Origin: Gracilaria vermiculophylla | Lineage: Eukaryota; Rhodophyta; Florideophyceae; Gracilariales; Gracilariaceae | Length of the DNA: 36,900 nucleotides | Assembly: GCA_019155205.2 (NCBI GenBank) | Contig: JAHNZQ020000172.1 | Span: 1,710,315 to 1,747,214 of the forward strand | Reading direction: 5' to 3' | In this document: positions 18,600-29,765 of the stretch, in pieces | Layout of the letters: every line of letters starts with the position of its first letter | How positions within the stretch are numbered: the first letter of the stretch is position 1 | Translations under genes and position numbers: made by a program | The notes under the pieces: generated by a model | Databases searched by the model: none | Seen by the model: the letters and a program-made list of their open reading frames with translations, nothing else | Told to the model about the DNA's origin: nothing

Positions 18600-19254
18600 A
18601 TATTCTAGCAGGCGAGTGATGTGCCGGTTTGAGGTGCTCATCAGCGTTCAGCTAAACCTAGAGTGCCGGACCTCACCAGTAAACTCGCACGACCTCCAGT
18701 TTGGAGGTGTTTCCGAGTTTGTCCGAAACGGGCGATGTAGAAAAATTGATTTATGAAAACTAGCGGTATCAATAGCCTGTTAGTGTCCAAATTTATGTAT
18801 TTGCGGTCCAGTCTAATGCTTAACACGAGTGTGGAAGCGATGGTGCGTACGTTTACAGGAATCATCGGTAATGAAGGGAAACAAGCAAGGTGTGTGCATT
18901 GTTCCAGCTACATGAAATGGAACCATGGGTTGAGAAAGTGCGTATCTCGAGTGGTGCCGATGAACAACAACGTGGGTAGCAGCTGGTAAACACGTGCTCA
19001 AGCACTCTTGTGAGTTTCTTTTTTTTGCAATACCGGAGCTGCAGCAATATTAGTCTCGTATGAGGCCAATTGTGGAGTACAAAAGTGTGTACACTAGTGT
19101 AAAATTTAAAAAGATAGGATGTGTTTGCCTGAACAAGGTATTGACACCGCAGAGCGGAACATGGGGTACGAAGACGAGTGAGTGCTGATCGTGGTAGGAA
19201 AGCAGCACGCTTTATGTGTTTAGAAGTAGATCAGGCGTTGCGCGATTCAACACG
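18600..19254. other. intergenic, nothing recognised
   Basis: Only short ORFs without protein character. No repeat or RNA gene was seen. Confidence 0.5.
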
Positions 19255-21583
19255 CAAAGACAGTGTAGCCTCAACACCGTGTTCGAGACAGTATTTGACC
19301 ATAGCGTGGCTCGTGCACTTAGTTTGTGGTTCTGTGTGCGCCAAGACCTGTACCAGTGTAACAAAAAGGGTACTTTGGAACGTACAATGGATCATATCGC
19401 GTGGGTTGCCCTGCGATACCCATCAGCGCCACTTGAAGTTTTGCACATAAGGTGTTTGCCGCCGATGCAACTTTGCGCTTTTGACTCGCATCCGAACATG
19501 CACACATCACGGCAAGCACGTTACGTTATATGCCAAACCTGCAGCAAAAGCGCCTCACTTCACCTTTCGTAACAGTACAACTGTACCAGCGTTTTGCATT
19601 TTCGCTTCATTCAACGACACCTGCCGTCGTATAAATGGTCGCTGCGCATGGCATTCCTCGTTCTCAGTCCACTCGCCACATCTCTGTAATTGCCACACTC
19701 TTACCTTGTTGATGCTGCCCGCGCCCTTCCACTTGGCCAATGTAGCACACGACAACAACGACAACAATGTTCCGAAAAAGGCTCAAAATATCGCATTCTC
19801 GCTTTGTGTAAACCGTGCTTCCAAGCTTTGGTGCCGTAAATCTGCGTGCCTGCTCTCTGCTCCCGAACCAATTGGTACTTAAGCACAGCCACGTTTTTGC
19901 TCCATCCCCGATCTCCGCGCACCCAAGCTGTCAAGCACGCTTCCAGCGCGTTGCAAGCGCATCAAACAGTCCGCCCGACATGAGCCGCATCCTCCCCATT
20001 CTCGCTGCCATTTTCGTCGCAGCGCACGGCCTCTGCCCTTCCGGCACCTATTCGAGGGGAGCCAAGTGCATCCCGTGCTTCCAGGGGTACTACTCGCCAT
20101 TCCCAGGTCTCCCGTGCATCCGCTGTCCAGCCGGAACGTTCAACGATCGGACCGGCCAAGAGTCGCGCACCGCCTGCCGCCCGTGCCCCCGGGGGACGTG
20201 GAGCAGGTCGGGGAGCAAGCAGTGCTTCAAGTGCTCCGCCGGCTACTACGCCGACCGCGCGGGGCGCAGCAGATGCACCCGCTGCCCGCGGGGGACGTAC
20301 AGCCACGTCGTCGGCGCCGTGTCCGCCTCGCAGTGCGCCCCCTGCCCGAAGGGCTCGTGGAGCTCGCGCGGTGGAATGACATGCAACTCGTGTGCGCCCG
20401 GGTACTACTCTGACGTCCGCGGAGCAACACGATGCAAACCATGCCCGGCAGGCACGTTCAGCACCGTTGTTTCTTCGCGCTCGGCGTCGCTGTGCGGACC
20501 GTGTCCGCTAGGAACGTTCAGCAGAAAGGGGTGGCAAGAGTGTGAAAAATGCGGTGCAGGCTCATATTCGTCAAGGGAGCAATCTTCTTGCCTCAAATGT
20601 CCGGCGGGTACTTTTGGAAATGGGCGTGGTATACAATGGATCTTGAAACCTTGCAAACAATGTCCGTTTGGTAAGACCAGTTCTGCTGGAAGCCATTATT
20701 GTTCATAGCCGGTATGGAAAAGAGAAACGCTTCAAAACTGCATTAGACGGACGTCGAAAACCATGAAACTGAATCATAAAGTAATTGACCCTGATATTGT
20801 TTTGATGTTTATTAAACCACTCGCTCTACACCGTTCTTGTATCTCGGTCGCGTTAAAATGTGAACACCAAAAAAGAAGTGTTTGTTAAGTACTCGATACA
20901 AAATTTGTACCCAGCACTGCAACAGTGTTCTGCTCGGCACACTGGCATGAGTCGAAAAAACATTTGTCGTACGATTACCTGTAAGAATGGTGCTTAACCC
21001 ATCGTGAGAGACCTAATTAGACAGCTTATCCCTCAAGCCATTTCTCATTGCCAATAAACGCTGTTCTGGCCACAAAATTTTCAGAAGCATAATACATATT
21101 TAATAAAAGCCTTACGAGCCCGAATATTGCAAAACAAAACTTACTTTATTTGTCTCCTCCTGACTGTAGTTTTGCAATTTTCGGGCCTAGCAACAATTAC
21201 AATTTGTATTTATAACATTCTTTTATTCTTCCATAGATATACGTTATGTGTCGAACTGATTTTCGTATTAAATTATAGAACAAAGCACAAAAATAATATT
21301 TTCAAGATGCAGAACTTACGATATACCTTACATATATGATAAATCGTCATACACTTGTATTGAAGTTAGTGCTTTTAATGATGTTTCGATATTCTTAATT
21401 CATCAAATTATTAAAAAACCAGCGATAAAAAATTTTCAAACAAACGTACAGGACAAACCCAAACAAATGGAAACTTTATAAAGCCAACACAATTCAAAAT
21501 GCCTAATAGTCTTGCAGATTATGGAAAGTTTAGCAATCTCCTTCAATTTAGACTTCCATCATCTTTGCATTTTGCACTATGGC
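19255..21583 (+). repeat. segmental duplication, copy A
   Basis: It aligns with 26636-30383 over upstream DNA (ACAGTGTAGC, CGAGACAGTATTTGAC), the promoter zone (GTGCCGTAAATCTGCGTGCCTG), the coding gene, the 3' flank (CTCGCTCTACACC, CCAGCACTGCAACAG) and a long AT-rich tail ending in TTGCAC. Copy B has about 1.3 kb more in the 3' flank. Divergence is clear in non-coding DNA, so the duplication is not recent. Confidence 0.85.
19980..20708 (+). CDS. secreted cysteine-rich repeat protein, GCC2_GCC3/Ephrin_rec_like type (242 aa)
   Basis: The chosen ATG opens a signal peptide (MSRILPILAAIFVAAHG) followed directly by Cys-rich modules. Upstream Met codons in the same frame lie in DNA without protein character. 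The mature part is a chain of about 20-28-residue units of the pattern CxxCxxGxY/F...C (e.g. CPAGTFNDRTG, CSAGYYADRAG, CPAGTFSTVV). This matches Ephrin_rec_like/GCC2_GCC3 modules, which are disulphide-stabilised extracellular folds. There is no membrane segment, so the product is probably secreted or wall-bound. It is a close paralogue of 27367-28260 but lacks one 55-residue segment. Bases up to about 20,400 are very GC-rich, while the last third is not. Its function is unknown. Confidence 0.85.
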   Translation: MSRILPILAAIFVAAHGLCPSGTYSRGAKCIPCFQGYYSPFPGLPCIRCPAGTFNDRTGQESRTACRPCPRGTWSRSGSKQCFKCSAGYYADRAGRSRCTRCPRGTYSHVVGAVSASQCAPCPKGSWSSRGGMTCNSCAPGYYSDVRGATRCKPCPAGTFSTVVSSRSASLCGPCPLGTFSRKGWQECEKCGAGSYSSREQSSCLKCPAGTFGNGRGIQWILKPCKQCPFGKTSSAGSHYCS

Positions 21584-23488
21584 ATTTTTCAACAATTCCG
21601 ATAATAAAGTATTTCGTTTATGTTTCGGTCACAATTTCAGGGCAACAGTCTATTTCTTCATCATTTTTATTGTTCTGTAGGTTTTCATTATACAACAGAT
21701 TTGAATCTTCACTTTGTTGGATATTCTGTTTTTTGCCGTTTTTCTGATTCGGCAAAAAGCATTCGTTAGAACTTGAAACTTGCTCATTATGCCTGTGTCA
21801 TTGGACTCTGCAGCTAAAATTTTTATTCGTCTAACAAAATGAATATCTTAGTGTGTTCTTTTTTGGTGATTGTTTCGGGTTTCTAATTGCCCGCTTTTTT
21901 CAATTTTACACCATCCATTTTTATCATTATTATATCAGAGATAGATGTGTTGGGCCAGAAAGATTCCTTGGAGACAATCTGCAAGCTACGCTGACGTCAA
22001 GCAAGGTCTCAAAACAGTCTGTTGGCTGACTTGCACTGTCTTCATGTATTTTATCCAGTAGGGTACTCTACTGTTAATGCAACCTACACAAACAATCGCA
22101 GCGCTCTCTCTACTATTGAAGATGCAGATTTGCTGTTCTTCCACGAGAATCAGCGATACTCATTTTCGAAAATCATCTTCCGCTTCGCAAAGGTACAGAT
22201 ATATTATATTCAGTGCCACAAAAGCCCAAAGTATTGAAGTTTTGGAATATTTTATACCAAGACTTCTTGTAAGACAGATAATGGCATTTGGTCACCTATG
22301 ACCTCTATGGCAGTTTACGGGCTTCACTGTCAACCAGTACTGTCTCAAAAACAGTCTTCATGCAGTACTATCATCGAGTATTGAATCGAATAGGGCCTTG
22401 TTGGTTTCAGCTAAACTAGCGATCGCAGCACATGATCTACTAAGATAAACATAGAGATTGCTATTCTCTCACCAGAATCAGCCAGATTCTTCAGAGTTTC
22501 ACTCACAATTTATTCCATATTAGCGTTATATTATTGCGCATTTTGTTTTACGCGGGGTTTTTTTCTGACAACTTTTGAAGTGCATTTTCAAGAGATCTTG
22601 TATGATGATGCTTCTGCTCTACATTGTCGTCCCTTTGTCAAGTGGTTTTGGCGGGTCTTGCTGATACCGCATCCCCTGATCATAAAATTATGTGTGCGTC
22701 AGAGTGGGGAGTGGTTCATACAAAGTTGACCGAGGGCAGAAGAGCCCTCTTGTTTTTGTTTTTTTTTTTTTTAAATCTGCGATTGCAGTGCTGCCAGCCA
22801 TAATTTTCTTTTCCAAATTGTACCTATTGTTTGTGTTTGTGTCCATCTGCTGAGCTCACGGAAAACCGATCTGATATCTTTACTCAACATATATGATATC
22901 GAAGGTCTGCTCTTTTTTTAGCACTGCAGGAGATTGATAGACTTGAGGAACTTTGATCCTGTGGCTATCAGTTTCATGAAAATTTCCGCATATAATTTGA
23001 GAAAATAATCCCAATCACGTTTGCTGCAAGCCCAATGTCGAGTGAAACATTTTTATTCTCTGTGGAAAAACGGGCAGTGCTGGCTAAGAGATCAATCCAC
23101 TAGACCATTAGATCTTCAGACAAATATATAATTGCCGCGTTGCTTTTCGACCCGAATGCTACATCTTACAATCTACGTACAACAATAAAAACAAAACAAT
23201 ATTCCATTTGTGCCTTGAAAAATTCAAATTCTTGCAAAACAGTTAATCAAGATTGTTTATTTTACCTATTGTAGAATGAGTAGAATACATGGCACAGTGG
23301 ATTGAAACTGAAACATGTATCCATGGCGAAGTTGCATTTTTTCTGTAACATTCGTGCTGTAGCGTGTCATTCTTTTCCAGACTCATCGTTCTTGATTTAG
23401 TTGGCACCCTGCACAACTAGAACCAACAAATGTTCTCACTCATCTCAATTCATCATATCAATCTTGTTTTGCTTTCCCAAAGCGAACA
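20709..23488. other. AT-rich intergenic region
   Basis: The first 870 bases belong to duplication copy A. The rest (21,584-23,488) holds only short ORFs of AT-rich composition and a T-rich tract near 22,750-22,770. I see no gene, repeat or RNA here. Confidence 0.55.
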
Positions 23489-25264
23489 ATGTCATGGATT
23501 TTTATTCTACTGCTTTGGACCAGTGTTGCAATGGGCGCCGGTTGTCCCAGGGGTTTTTTTTGGAATGCCTCTACTTCGTACTGCTCTCCATGTCCTCCTG
23601 GTAGCTATCAGTTTGCAATGAATGCGACAAAATGCAAACCGTGTGGACTAGGAAGATACAATCCGGTTTCCGGAGCTCAAAGCAAAGAAGTATGTCTTAC
23701 CTGTCCCGAAGGCACATATTCTAATGTTTCCGTGGCATCGTCTTGTATTCCATGTTCAAAAGGAACTTATTCACATTCAGGCGCCGTAGGATGTGGGTCT
23801 TGTTCAAAAGGGACGATTATTGGACGAGAATATGAAGTTACCGATGAAAACGGTTGCAGACCCTGCGACGGTGGATACGCCGACGAGGAGAATCTCATCG
23901 CTTGCAAAGGTTGCCCTACCGGTTTTTCCGCTCCTCCTGGCTCATCTTCAATTCATCAGTGTGTTGCGTGTCCACCCGGAACATCGTCTGATGGGCGGAG
24001 TGCGTGTTTCGAATGCAGAAACGGACAATATAGTGAAACACCTGGATCTCCATGTAAGCTTTGTCCACGAGGATATGTGGGAGAAAATTATCTCGGTTCA
24101 ACCAAATGTATTCCATGCAAACCGGGGGAATTTGGTAGAATATTATACGAATATTATACTGTAGCCGAATGCTTTACCTGTCCAGAGAACACAACCTCCT
24201 TCACTTTTGGAAGACGACTCTGTCGACGACGGAACGGACCTTGTCCACACGGATATATACAAACATCCTCTGGAGACTGTGAACGATGCGAAATTGATGA
24301 AAGGTATGATTTGAAACTTCAAAGGTGTGTGGCTTGTCCTCCTGGTGAAGGGAGTATAGGTGGGCTTCCCCTCAAGTGTGCTCCATGTACAGATGTGGTA
24401 AAAGCAGGAGTGAAGCAATCAAAATGCCTACCGTACCGTTTTAAATTTCAATTTGCATTTGTTAATCAGACTTGCCCTCCAGGAACTTCTTTCGAGGACA
24501 CGGAATATGGGAGGATTTGTTTGTATTGTGATTCATCGTATTACAGTTCAAAATCAAACTCAACCGAATGTCTCAAATGTCCCAATGGGACCATTGCCCT
24601 TGGCAGTGCAATCGGAGGAACTCGCTGTGAGGCTTGTCCAAGTAACATGGTGACGTATGAAGACAGGTACGAGTGTCGAAATCCAAAAACAGGGTGTTCT
24701 ACGGACACTAAACTTGCCATCTACCAAGGCGAGAGAACAAATTGTATTCCCAATGAATGTTCAGCAAATGAGCATGGAGGTTATATCTGTCCGCCGTGCA
24801 CCCGGTATTCCGACAACTATAGCTTTGATGGATGTACAGTTTGTCCGAAAAATCAAGTGCGTAATTTACGTTTTGAATGCACATGTGGTGGAGAGCTTGC
24901 GCAGAACGTGGGCATAATAAACGGTACATGCTCAGTATGTCCGGCAGGCAGCTTCGGGAAGTCACACGGCAGAGAAGAAAACAATACATGTGTGTTATGT
25001 CCAGCGGGTACATATCGACATGTTTGGACATATCAAGAACTTGTCGACAATTACGCCTGCAGAAGGTGCAATGGATCACCACCTTGCAAATGGTGTCCGA
25101 GAGGCTTTGTGACCCGACATGATGGGGCTACAAAATGTGAAAAGTGTCCTCCTGGCACTTTTAGCTATGGTCTTGGAGACACGGAGTGTTTGGCATTTGG
25201 AGCTCCTCCTTCGCCAGTTCACTTCAACGATCCCTTGGACAAAAAATTAAGAAGCAGAAACTGA
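23489..25264 (+). CDS. secreted cysteine-rich repeat protein, long form (591 aa)
   Basis: The ATG at 23489 gives a signal peptide (MSWIFILLLWTSVAMG) ending just before the first Cys. The first Met in this frame gives the best secretory start. About 560 residues of Cys-rich modules follow (CPPGSYQFAMNATKC, CPEGTYSNVS, CPPGTSSDGRS, CPRGYVGENYLG and more). The units in the second half are less regular (CPPCTRYSDNYSF, CSVCPAGSFGKSHG). The C-terminus is short and basic (DKKLRSRN) with no membrane anchor. Several Asn-X-Ser/Thr sites suggest N-glycosylation. Composition is AT-rich throughout. It lies between the two shorter paralogues but is clearly more diverged. An extracellular binding or wall role is inference only. 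Confidence 0.87.
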   Translation: MSWIFILLLWTSVAMGAGCPRGFFWNASTSYCSPCPPGSYQFAMNATKCKPCGLGRYNPVSGAQSKEVCLTCPEGTYSNVSVASSCIPCSKGTYSHSGAVGCGSCSKGTIIGREYEVTDENGCRPCDGGYADEENLIACKGCPTGFSAPPGSSSIHQCVACPPGTSSDGRSACFECRNGQYSETPGSPCKLCPRGYVGENYLGSTKCIPCKPGEFGRILYEYYTVAECFTCPENTTSFTFGRRLCRRRNGPCPHGYIQTSSGDCERCEIDERYDLKLQRCVACPPGEGSIGGLPLKCAPCTDVVKAGVKQSKCLPYRFKFQFAFVNQTCPPGTSFEDTEYGRICLYCDSSYYSSKSNSTECLKCPNGTIALGSAIGGTRCEACPSNMVTYEDRYECRNPKTGCSTDTKLAIYQGERTNCIPNECSANEHGGYICPPCTRYSDNYSFDGCTVCPKNQVRNLRFECTCGGELAQNVGIINGTCSVCPAGSFGKSHGREENNTCVLCPAGTYRHVWTYQELVDNYACRRCNGSPPCKWCPRGFVTRHDGATKCEKCPPGTFSYGLGDTECLAFGAPPSPVHFNDPLDKKLRSRN

Positions 25265-26635
25265 CGCAAACGGTAGATTGTCAAACCAGATGCACACAAT
25301 TACCCGTGATAATTTCGTGGAACAGAATGGGGCGCACCACTTTGCGTGACAAGTGTAATGATTATTTATAGATATTACATAATGGTGGATTATTGTGAGT
25401 TGCGAACCCTCCCGGCGGGTTTTCAGCAACGTCAGTTTCAACGTCAGTTTCAATTTTTCTGACTTGCAATTACAGACTTCCGGCTACCCAACGTTGTTGA
25501 AACGGAGAAAATTTGGTAGGGGTTTCACGAAAACCCTGTTTTTGGGTGTTTCATGAATGTTTTTGGCAAACCTTTAAATTTGAGGGGTTAGGGGAAAGTT
25601 TTCTGGTCGAGAAGAATGGCAGAATTGCATTATTTGAAAAAAGAATACCTTCCCATACACACGAAAAAACTAGGCTTTGCCTAGTTGTTTTCATATAGCA
25701 TTGGCAAAACATGCCTCATAAGGCGCTCACAGCGTTAGGGGTTTAGGGGTTAGGGGTTGAGTTTTTCGGCCAGCAGAAGACGTAGTAAGCGGTTTAGGGG
25801 TTAAGGAGGAGGGGTTTAGGAGCGGTTTGTCGTCTCGATGACCAGATAGCAGTGGTTTAGGGGTTCATGAGGTCGTCCGTGAGATATGCCGGTGGTTTGT
25901 CGCCTCGATGACCAGACATGATGTAGGTTTTAATTTATTTATAAAACTCAGAAATATTTGTGTTTTAAGTCGTAGGTTACAGATGGGATACCCTGCGTCA
26001 ACAAACGTCGTTGCTCGTAAGTCAGAGTGTGACGGTAAGGGTTTTTGAAGGCGGTCAGGCCACGGCCTCTAAATTAATTAAAATTGTAGCCCATTGCATT
26101 TCCGCTTCATTTTGAAGGGTTTTCTCGGCGGGTAATGATACGCGATACTGGTCTATACAGAACAAACACGCAAAAGTTACATGTACCAATCATGTAATGA
26201 CGACAAGTAACTATCACGTGGCATAATCCGCAAACCCTCCGGAGATGTTTAGAGACTAGTACAAAGAATCAGAGACGGGTACTGATACAGATAGCTGATA
26301 TCCAGTCATATATTCATTAAATAACAACACAATATCTCAACCTAACTACTATCAACTGGTATCTAGTTGAACAACTGTATATACGCAAAGATCCACGCAA
26401 CATCTATACGACGTATTCGTCTGTAGCTACGCTGGAGATTTAGGAGAAAGCGAACTACAAAGAACTTAGCAACGCAAGGAGACCAATGTAACACTGCGGA
26501 GCGGAAGATGCAGTACGCTGAGGAGTCTGGGTGATTCTCGGAGGAGGACGCAGATTCTACGTCCTTAATAGTAGAAAATGTGCTGGGGTATCTAATCTTG
26601 GTTAAACTCACAATATCTTATTTGATTCAACAACC
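25265..26635. other. intergenic region with telomere-like and short direct repeats
   Basis: I see no gene. The stretch at about 25,580-25,870 is rich in GGGGTTAGGGG/GGTTTAGGGG words. Two 23-bp copies of GGTTTGTCGYCTCGATGACCAGA-type sequence lie 70 bp apart at 25824-25846 and 25894-25916. Confidence 0.6.
25583..25870 (+). repeat. degenerate telomere-like T2-3AG4 repeats
   Basis: Words such as GGGGTTAGGGG (near 25,584), GGGGTTTAGGGGTTAGGGGTT (split in the text, near 25,738), GGTTTAGGGGTTAAGG and GGTTTAGGGG recur on one strand, with unrelated DNA between. The unit resembles eukaryotic telomere repeats, but I do not know the telomere of this species. Confidence 0.45.
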
Positions 26636-27366
26636 GAAGACAGTGTAGCTTGAACACTGTTTTCGAGACAGTATTTGACGACAGGGTGGCTTGAGCACTG
26701 TCTTTGAGGTTTTGTGTATGCCAATACCTCTATCTGTGTTACAGAAGGGCGTTTTTGAACATAAAAGTGATGATAACGGGTTGGTTAGACTGCGATACCC
26801 ATGAGGGCCATTTGAAGCCGACCCATTTGGTTACCAGTTGAAGTTTTTCATATCCGGTAATTGCGCTATTGTCTCAGATCCGCCGATGGACAGATAACTT
26901 GAAGTACGCAATATGCAAAACTTCGAGCAATAGCTGGTCACTCGGCTTGGGATGAACATACTTGTCGTAAAAGTACAGCTGTACCAGCGTTTCTATTTTC
27001 GGTTCGATGAACAAAACCCGCCATTTTTAAAATTGTCGCTTCGTAGTGCATTCCACGTTTTCAATCGACTTCTCATATCCTCGTCTTTGCCCCGGTATTT
27101 CGCTGTTGATTCAGGAAGAACCTTTCTACGTGGCGAACCCAGGATACAACAAGACATTCCGAAAAAGGCTGACAACATCGAAGCAACGCATTCTGTAAAC
27201 CGTGCTCTTAAGTTTTTGTGCCGTAAATCTGCGTGCCTGTTCTTTGCTCCTCAAACCTTCGCTACTTAACCACAGCCTTGTCTTTGCTCCATTGCTGATC
27301 ATCCCGGATCAAAGCTGTCAAACACGCTACCAGCGGGTTCCAAGCACAGGAAAAAGTCCTCACGAC

Positions 27367-28260
27367 ATGAACTATATTTTTCCCCTTCTCGCTGCGTTTT
27401 TTGTCGCAGCACATGGAATTTGCCCTTCCGGAACCTATTCGAGGGGAACAAAATGCACGCCGTGCTTCCAAGGATACTACTCCGCAGTACCAGGTGCCGT
27501 TTCCTGCACATCATGTCCAGCCGGTACGTTCAACGATTGGACTGGGCAAAAGTCGCTGAACTCATGCCGGCCGTGTCCGCGAGGAACATGGAGTAACTCA
27601 GGAAGCAATCAATGTTTCAAATGCCGTGCTGGCTATTATGCCGATCACAAAGGCCTAAACACATGCAAAAGCTGCCCGCCGGGAACGTATAGCCATATTG
27701 TCGGAGCGGTGTCTGTTTCACAGTGTTGGCCTTGTCCGAAGGGGAATTGGAATACAAATGGTGGAAAATCATGCTTCTCATGTGTTCCAGGGACTTACGC
27801 GGCCCTTGTCGGTTCGGACTCGTGTCAATCGTGCCCTGTTGGCACATATGGAAGAGCAATGGGGGCTGTGTCACCCAAAGCGTGCATCAAGTGCCCGTTG
27901 GGGTGGTACACTGCTCAATCAGGCTCAAACGGGTGCACCAAGTGTGGGCCCGGATACTATTCAGACATTCTCGGAGCAACAGAATGCAAACCATGTCCGG
28001 CTGGCACTTTCAGTACGGTTGTTTCTTCGTCTTCAGCGTCTACATGCAAACCGTGTCCGAGAGGAACGTTCAGTCAGAAAGGTTGGCAAGAGTGTGTGAA
28101 ATGTGGTGCAGGCTCATATTCTTCAAGGATGCGATCTGTGTTTTGCCTAAAATGTCCGGGAGGTACTTTTGGAATGGGGCTTGGTTGGCAATCGTTCAAG
28201 GCTTGCAAACGATGTCCGTTTGGTAAGACCAGTTCTGCTGGAAGTCATTATTGTTTCTAG
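27367..28260 (+). CDS. secreted cysteine-rich repeat protein, GCC2_GCC3/Ephrin_rec_like type (297 aa)
   Basis: The ATG at 27367 starts a signal peptide (MNYIFPLLAAFFVAAHG) aligned with that of the 19980 gene, and its upstream region is conserved with that copy. The same module chain follows (CPSGTYSRGTKC, CPAGTFNDWTG, CRAGYYADHKG, CPPGTYSHIVGA and so on). It holds 55 residues absent from the paralogue, from about VPGTYAALVG to NGCTKC, which is two more Cys units inserted in register. There is no membrane segment. Composition is even and moderate in GC through the whole gene, unlike the paralogue. A polyadenylation-like AATAAAGC lies about 110 bases after the stop. The function is unknown. Confidence 0.87.
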   Translation: MNYIFPLLAAFFVAAHGICPSGTYSRGTKCTPCFQGYYSAVPGAVSCTSCPAGTFNDWTGQKSLNSCRPCPRGTWSNSGSNQCFKCRAGYYADHKGLNTCKSCPPGTYSHIVGAVSVSQCWPCPKGNWNTNGGKSCFSCVPGTYAALVGSDSCQSCPVGTYGRAMGAVSPKACIKCPLGWYTAQSGSNGCTKCGPGYYSDILGATECKPCPAGTFSTVVSSSSASTCKPCPRGTFSQKGWQECVKCGAGSYSSRMRSVFCLKCPGGTFGMGLGWQSFKACKRCPFGKTSSAGSHYCF

Positions 28261-28476
28261 CCGTTATGGAAAAGACAAACGCCTCAAAATTGCATTAGAT
28301 GGACGTCGAAAATCATGCAATTTAATCATGTAGTAAATAAACCTGATTTAGTTTTGAATTCTAATAAAGCATTCGCTCTACACCCATACTGGATCTCGGT
28401 CTGGTTAAAATAAGAACAGAAAAAACAATGTTTGCAAAGTATTCGATACAAAACTTATATCCAGCACTGCAACAGT

Positions 28477-29765
28477 AAAGTATGTTTCAAAAGTATAGGA
28501 TGCCAGGCATTATGACACAAACCATCGTTTTTAGTACTGCATGAATACCGAAAATAGTCCCCAAAAATATTCAAGTAAGAAAACAGTTTCGAAGTCAAAA
28601 GACATTTCACTATCATACTTCATTTTGCCTTCTTCAGCAGTTGATTTTTACTTCTGTGTACAAAATTACCCTATTTCAACGCTTTAGCATCCCGATTATA
28701 TAATGTCCCATACTAAAAATATTCATAGCTTTCGCGCTATTTCCAATCCAATTTTTAATCAAAACCTGTTTAGTATGGCTTGTAATGGCCATAAATCATT
28801 CTAACGAATACATCTTTTTCATTTTCAAAGGCTTTTATGTGAACTAAACACGCATGACACTAAGTGGAAATAATTTTCAACTCACCAAAACAAATATCAT
28901 CACTGTAGACTAAAAACGGCCGCTCCTTCTTGGTGGGAACCCATTCAATATTTCTGTCAAGAATATGTAATATTTCATAAAGAGTTGTGTGTAAGGATTT
29001 GAAAGCCTTTTTGAGTCTGTAATGCTGACCAAGAAGTCTTTCTTTGTATTTCTTTTTGTCAATAGTCTAGTCCACACCAAGATGTAAGCTCTAATACAAC
29101 TCAAGTATATTGAACTTCTGTTTGCGCTTCTTTTGCGAATGAGAACACTATGTAGAGCATTGTTGCTCATCAAAATCACAGTTGTACTCAACATAGAATA
29201 CAATATTTTCGCATCCTTCATTTAACGCAGTGGTAAGAGCACAGTACAGCATCTTCTTTGTTTATTATAAGCTTCCAACGAGAAACCTTGTTATACTTCA
29301 TAAACCAAGAGTATTTCTCAAGCCTGATTTATCGCAACGTTCTTGATTTCTATAAACGTATCATTTTATGATGGAAACCTTAGTGCAACATATATTACAA
29401 AGATAGTAATCTTGCATACTGTCATGCTGAAGTGATTACGAACTCTGGACATTAATAGGCTACATTTAGAACGTTTTGTTTACATTACACTAAAAATTCA
29501 TAACAAAAGGTATGAAAATGAAAGCAACGACCTAAATATAAGGTTCCGATAACTGTATTGTGTTATTTATTCTTCATAGGGAAGCCAGGATGTAGTATCG
29601 AGAAAGAAAGACGACGTCTTATGAATATGATGATGCACGAGTTTGAAATATCCCATCTTTTTAAAACGCCACATCGAAGGGTTTTAGGGAGCCCTAGGGC
29701 TATGGTCAGCATCATTGTTCATTTTCGCGAGCGGCATGGGTGCCCCTTGCTTTTAGAAAGCTCTA
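28477..29765. other. extra 1.3 kb in duplication copy B
   Basis: It is absent between CAACAG and the next matching block in copy A. The minus-strand ORF at 28910-29221 (103 codons) and the plus-strand ORF at 29558-29788 do not resemble known proteins. I could not make out terminal repeats or a clean target duplication. It is either an insertion in B or a deletion in A. Confidence 0.55.

Noticed and set aside
20405..20656. Minus-strand ORF with His/Pro-rich product
   Set aside because: Antisense shadow of the Cys-rich gene.
25824..25916. CRISPR-like direct repeats
   Set aside because: Only two copies, no spacer series, and a eukaryotic setting.
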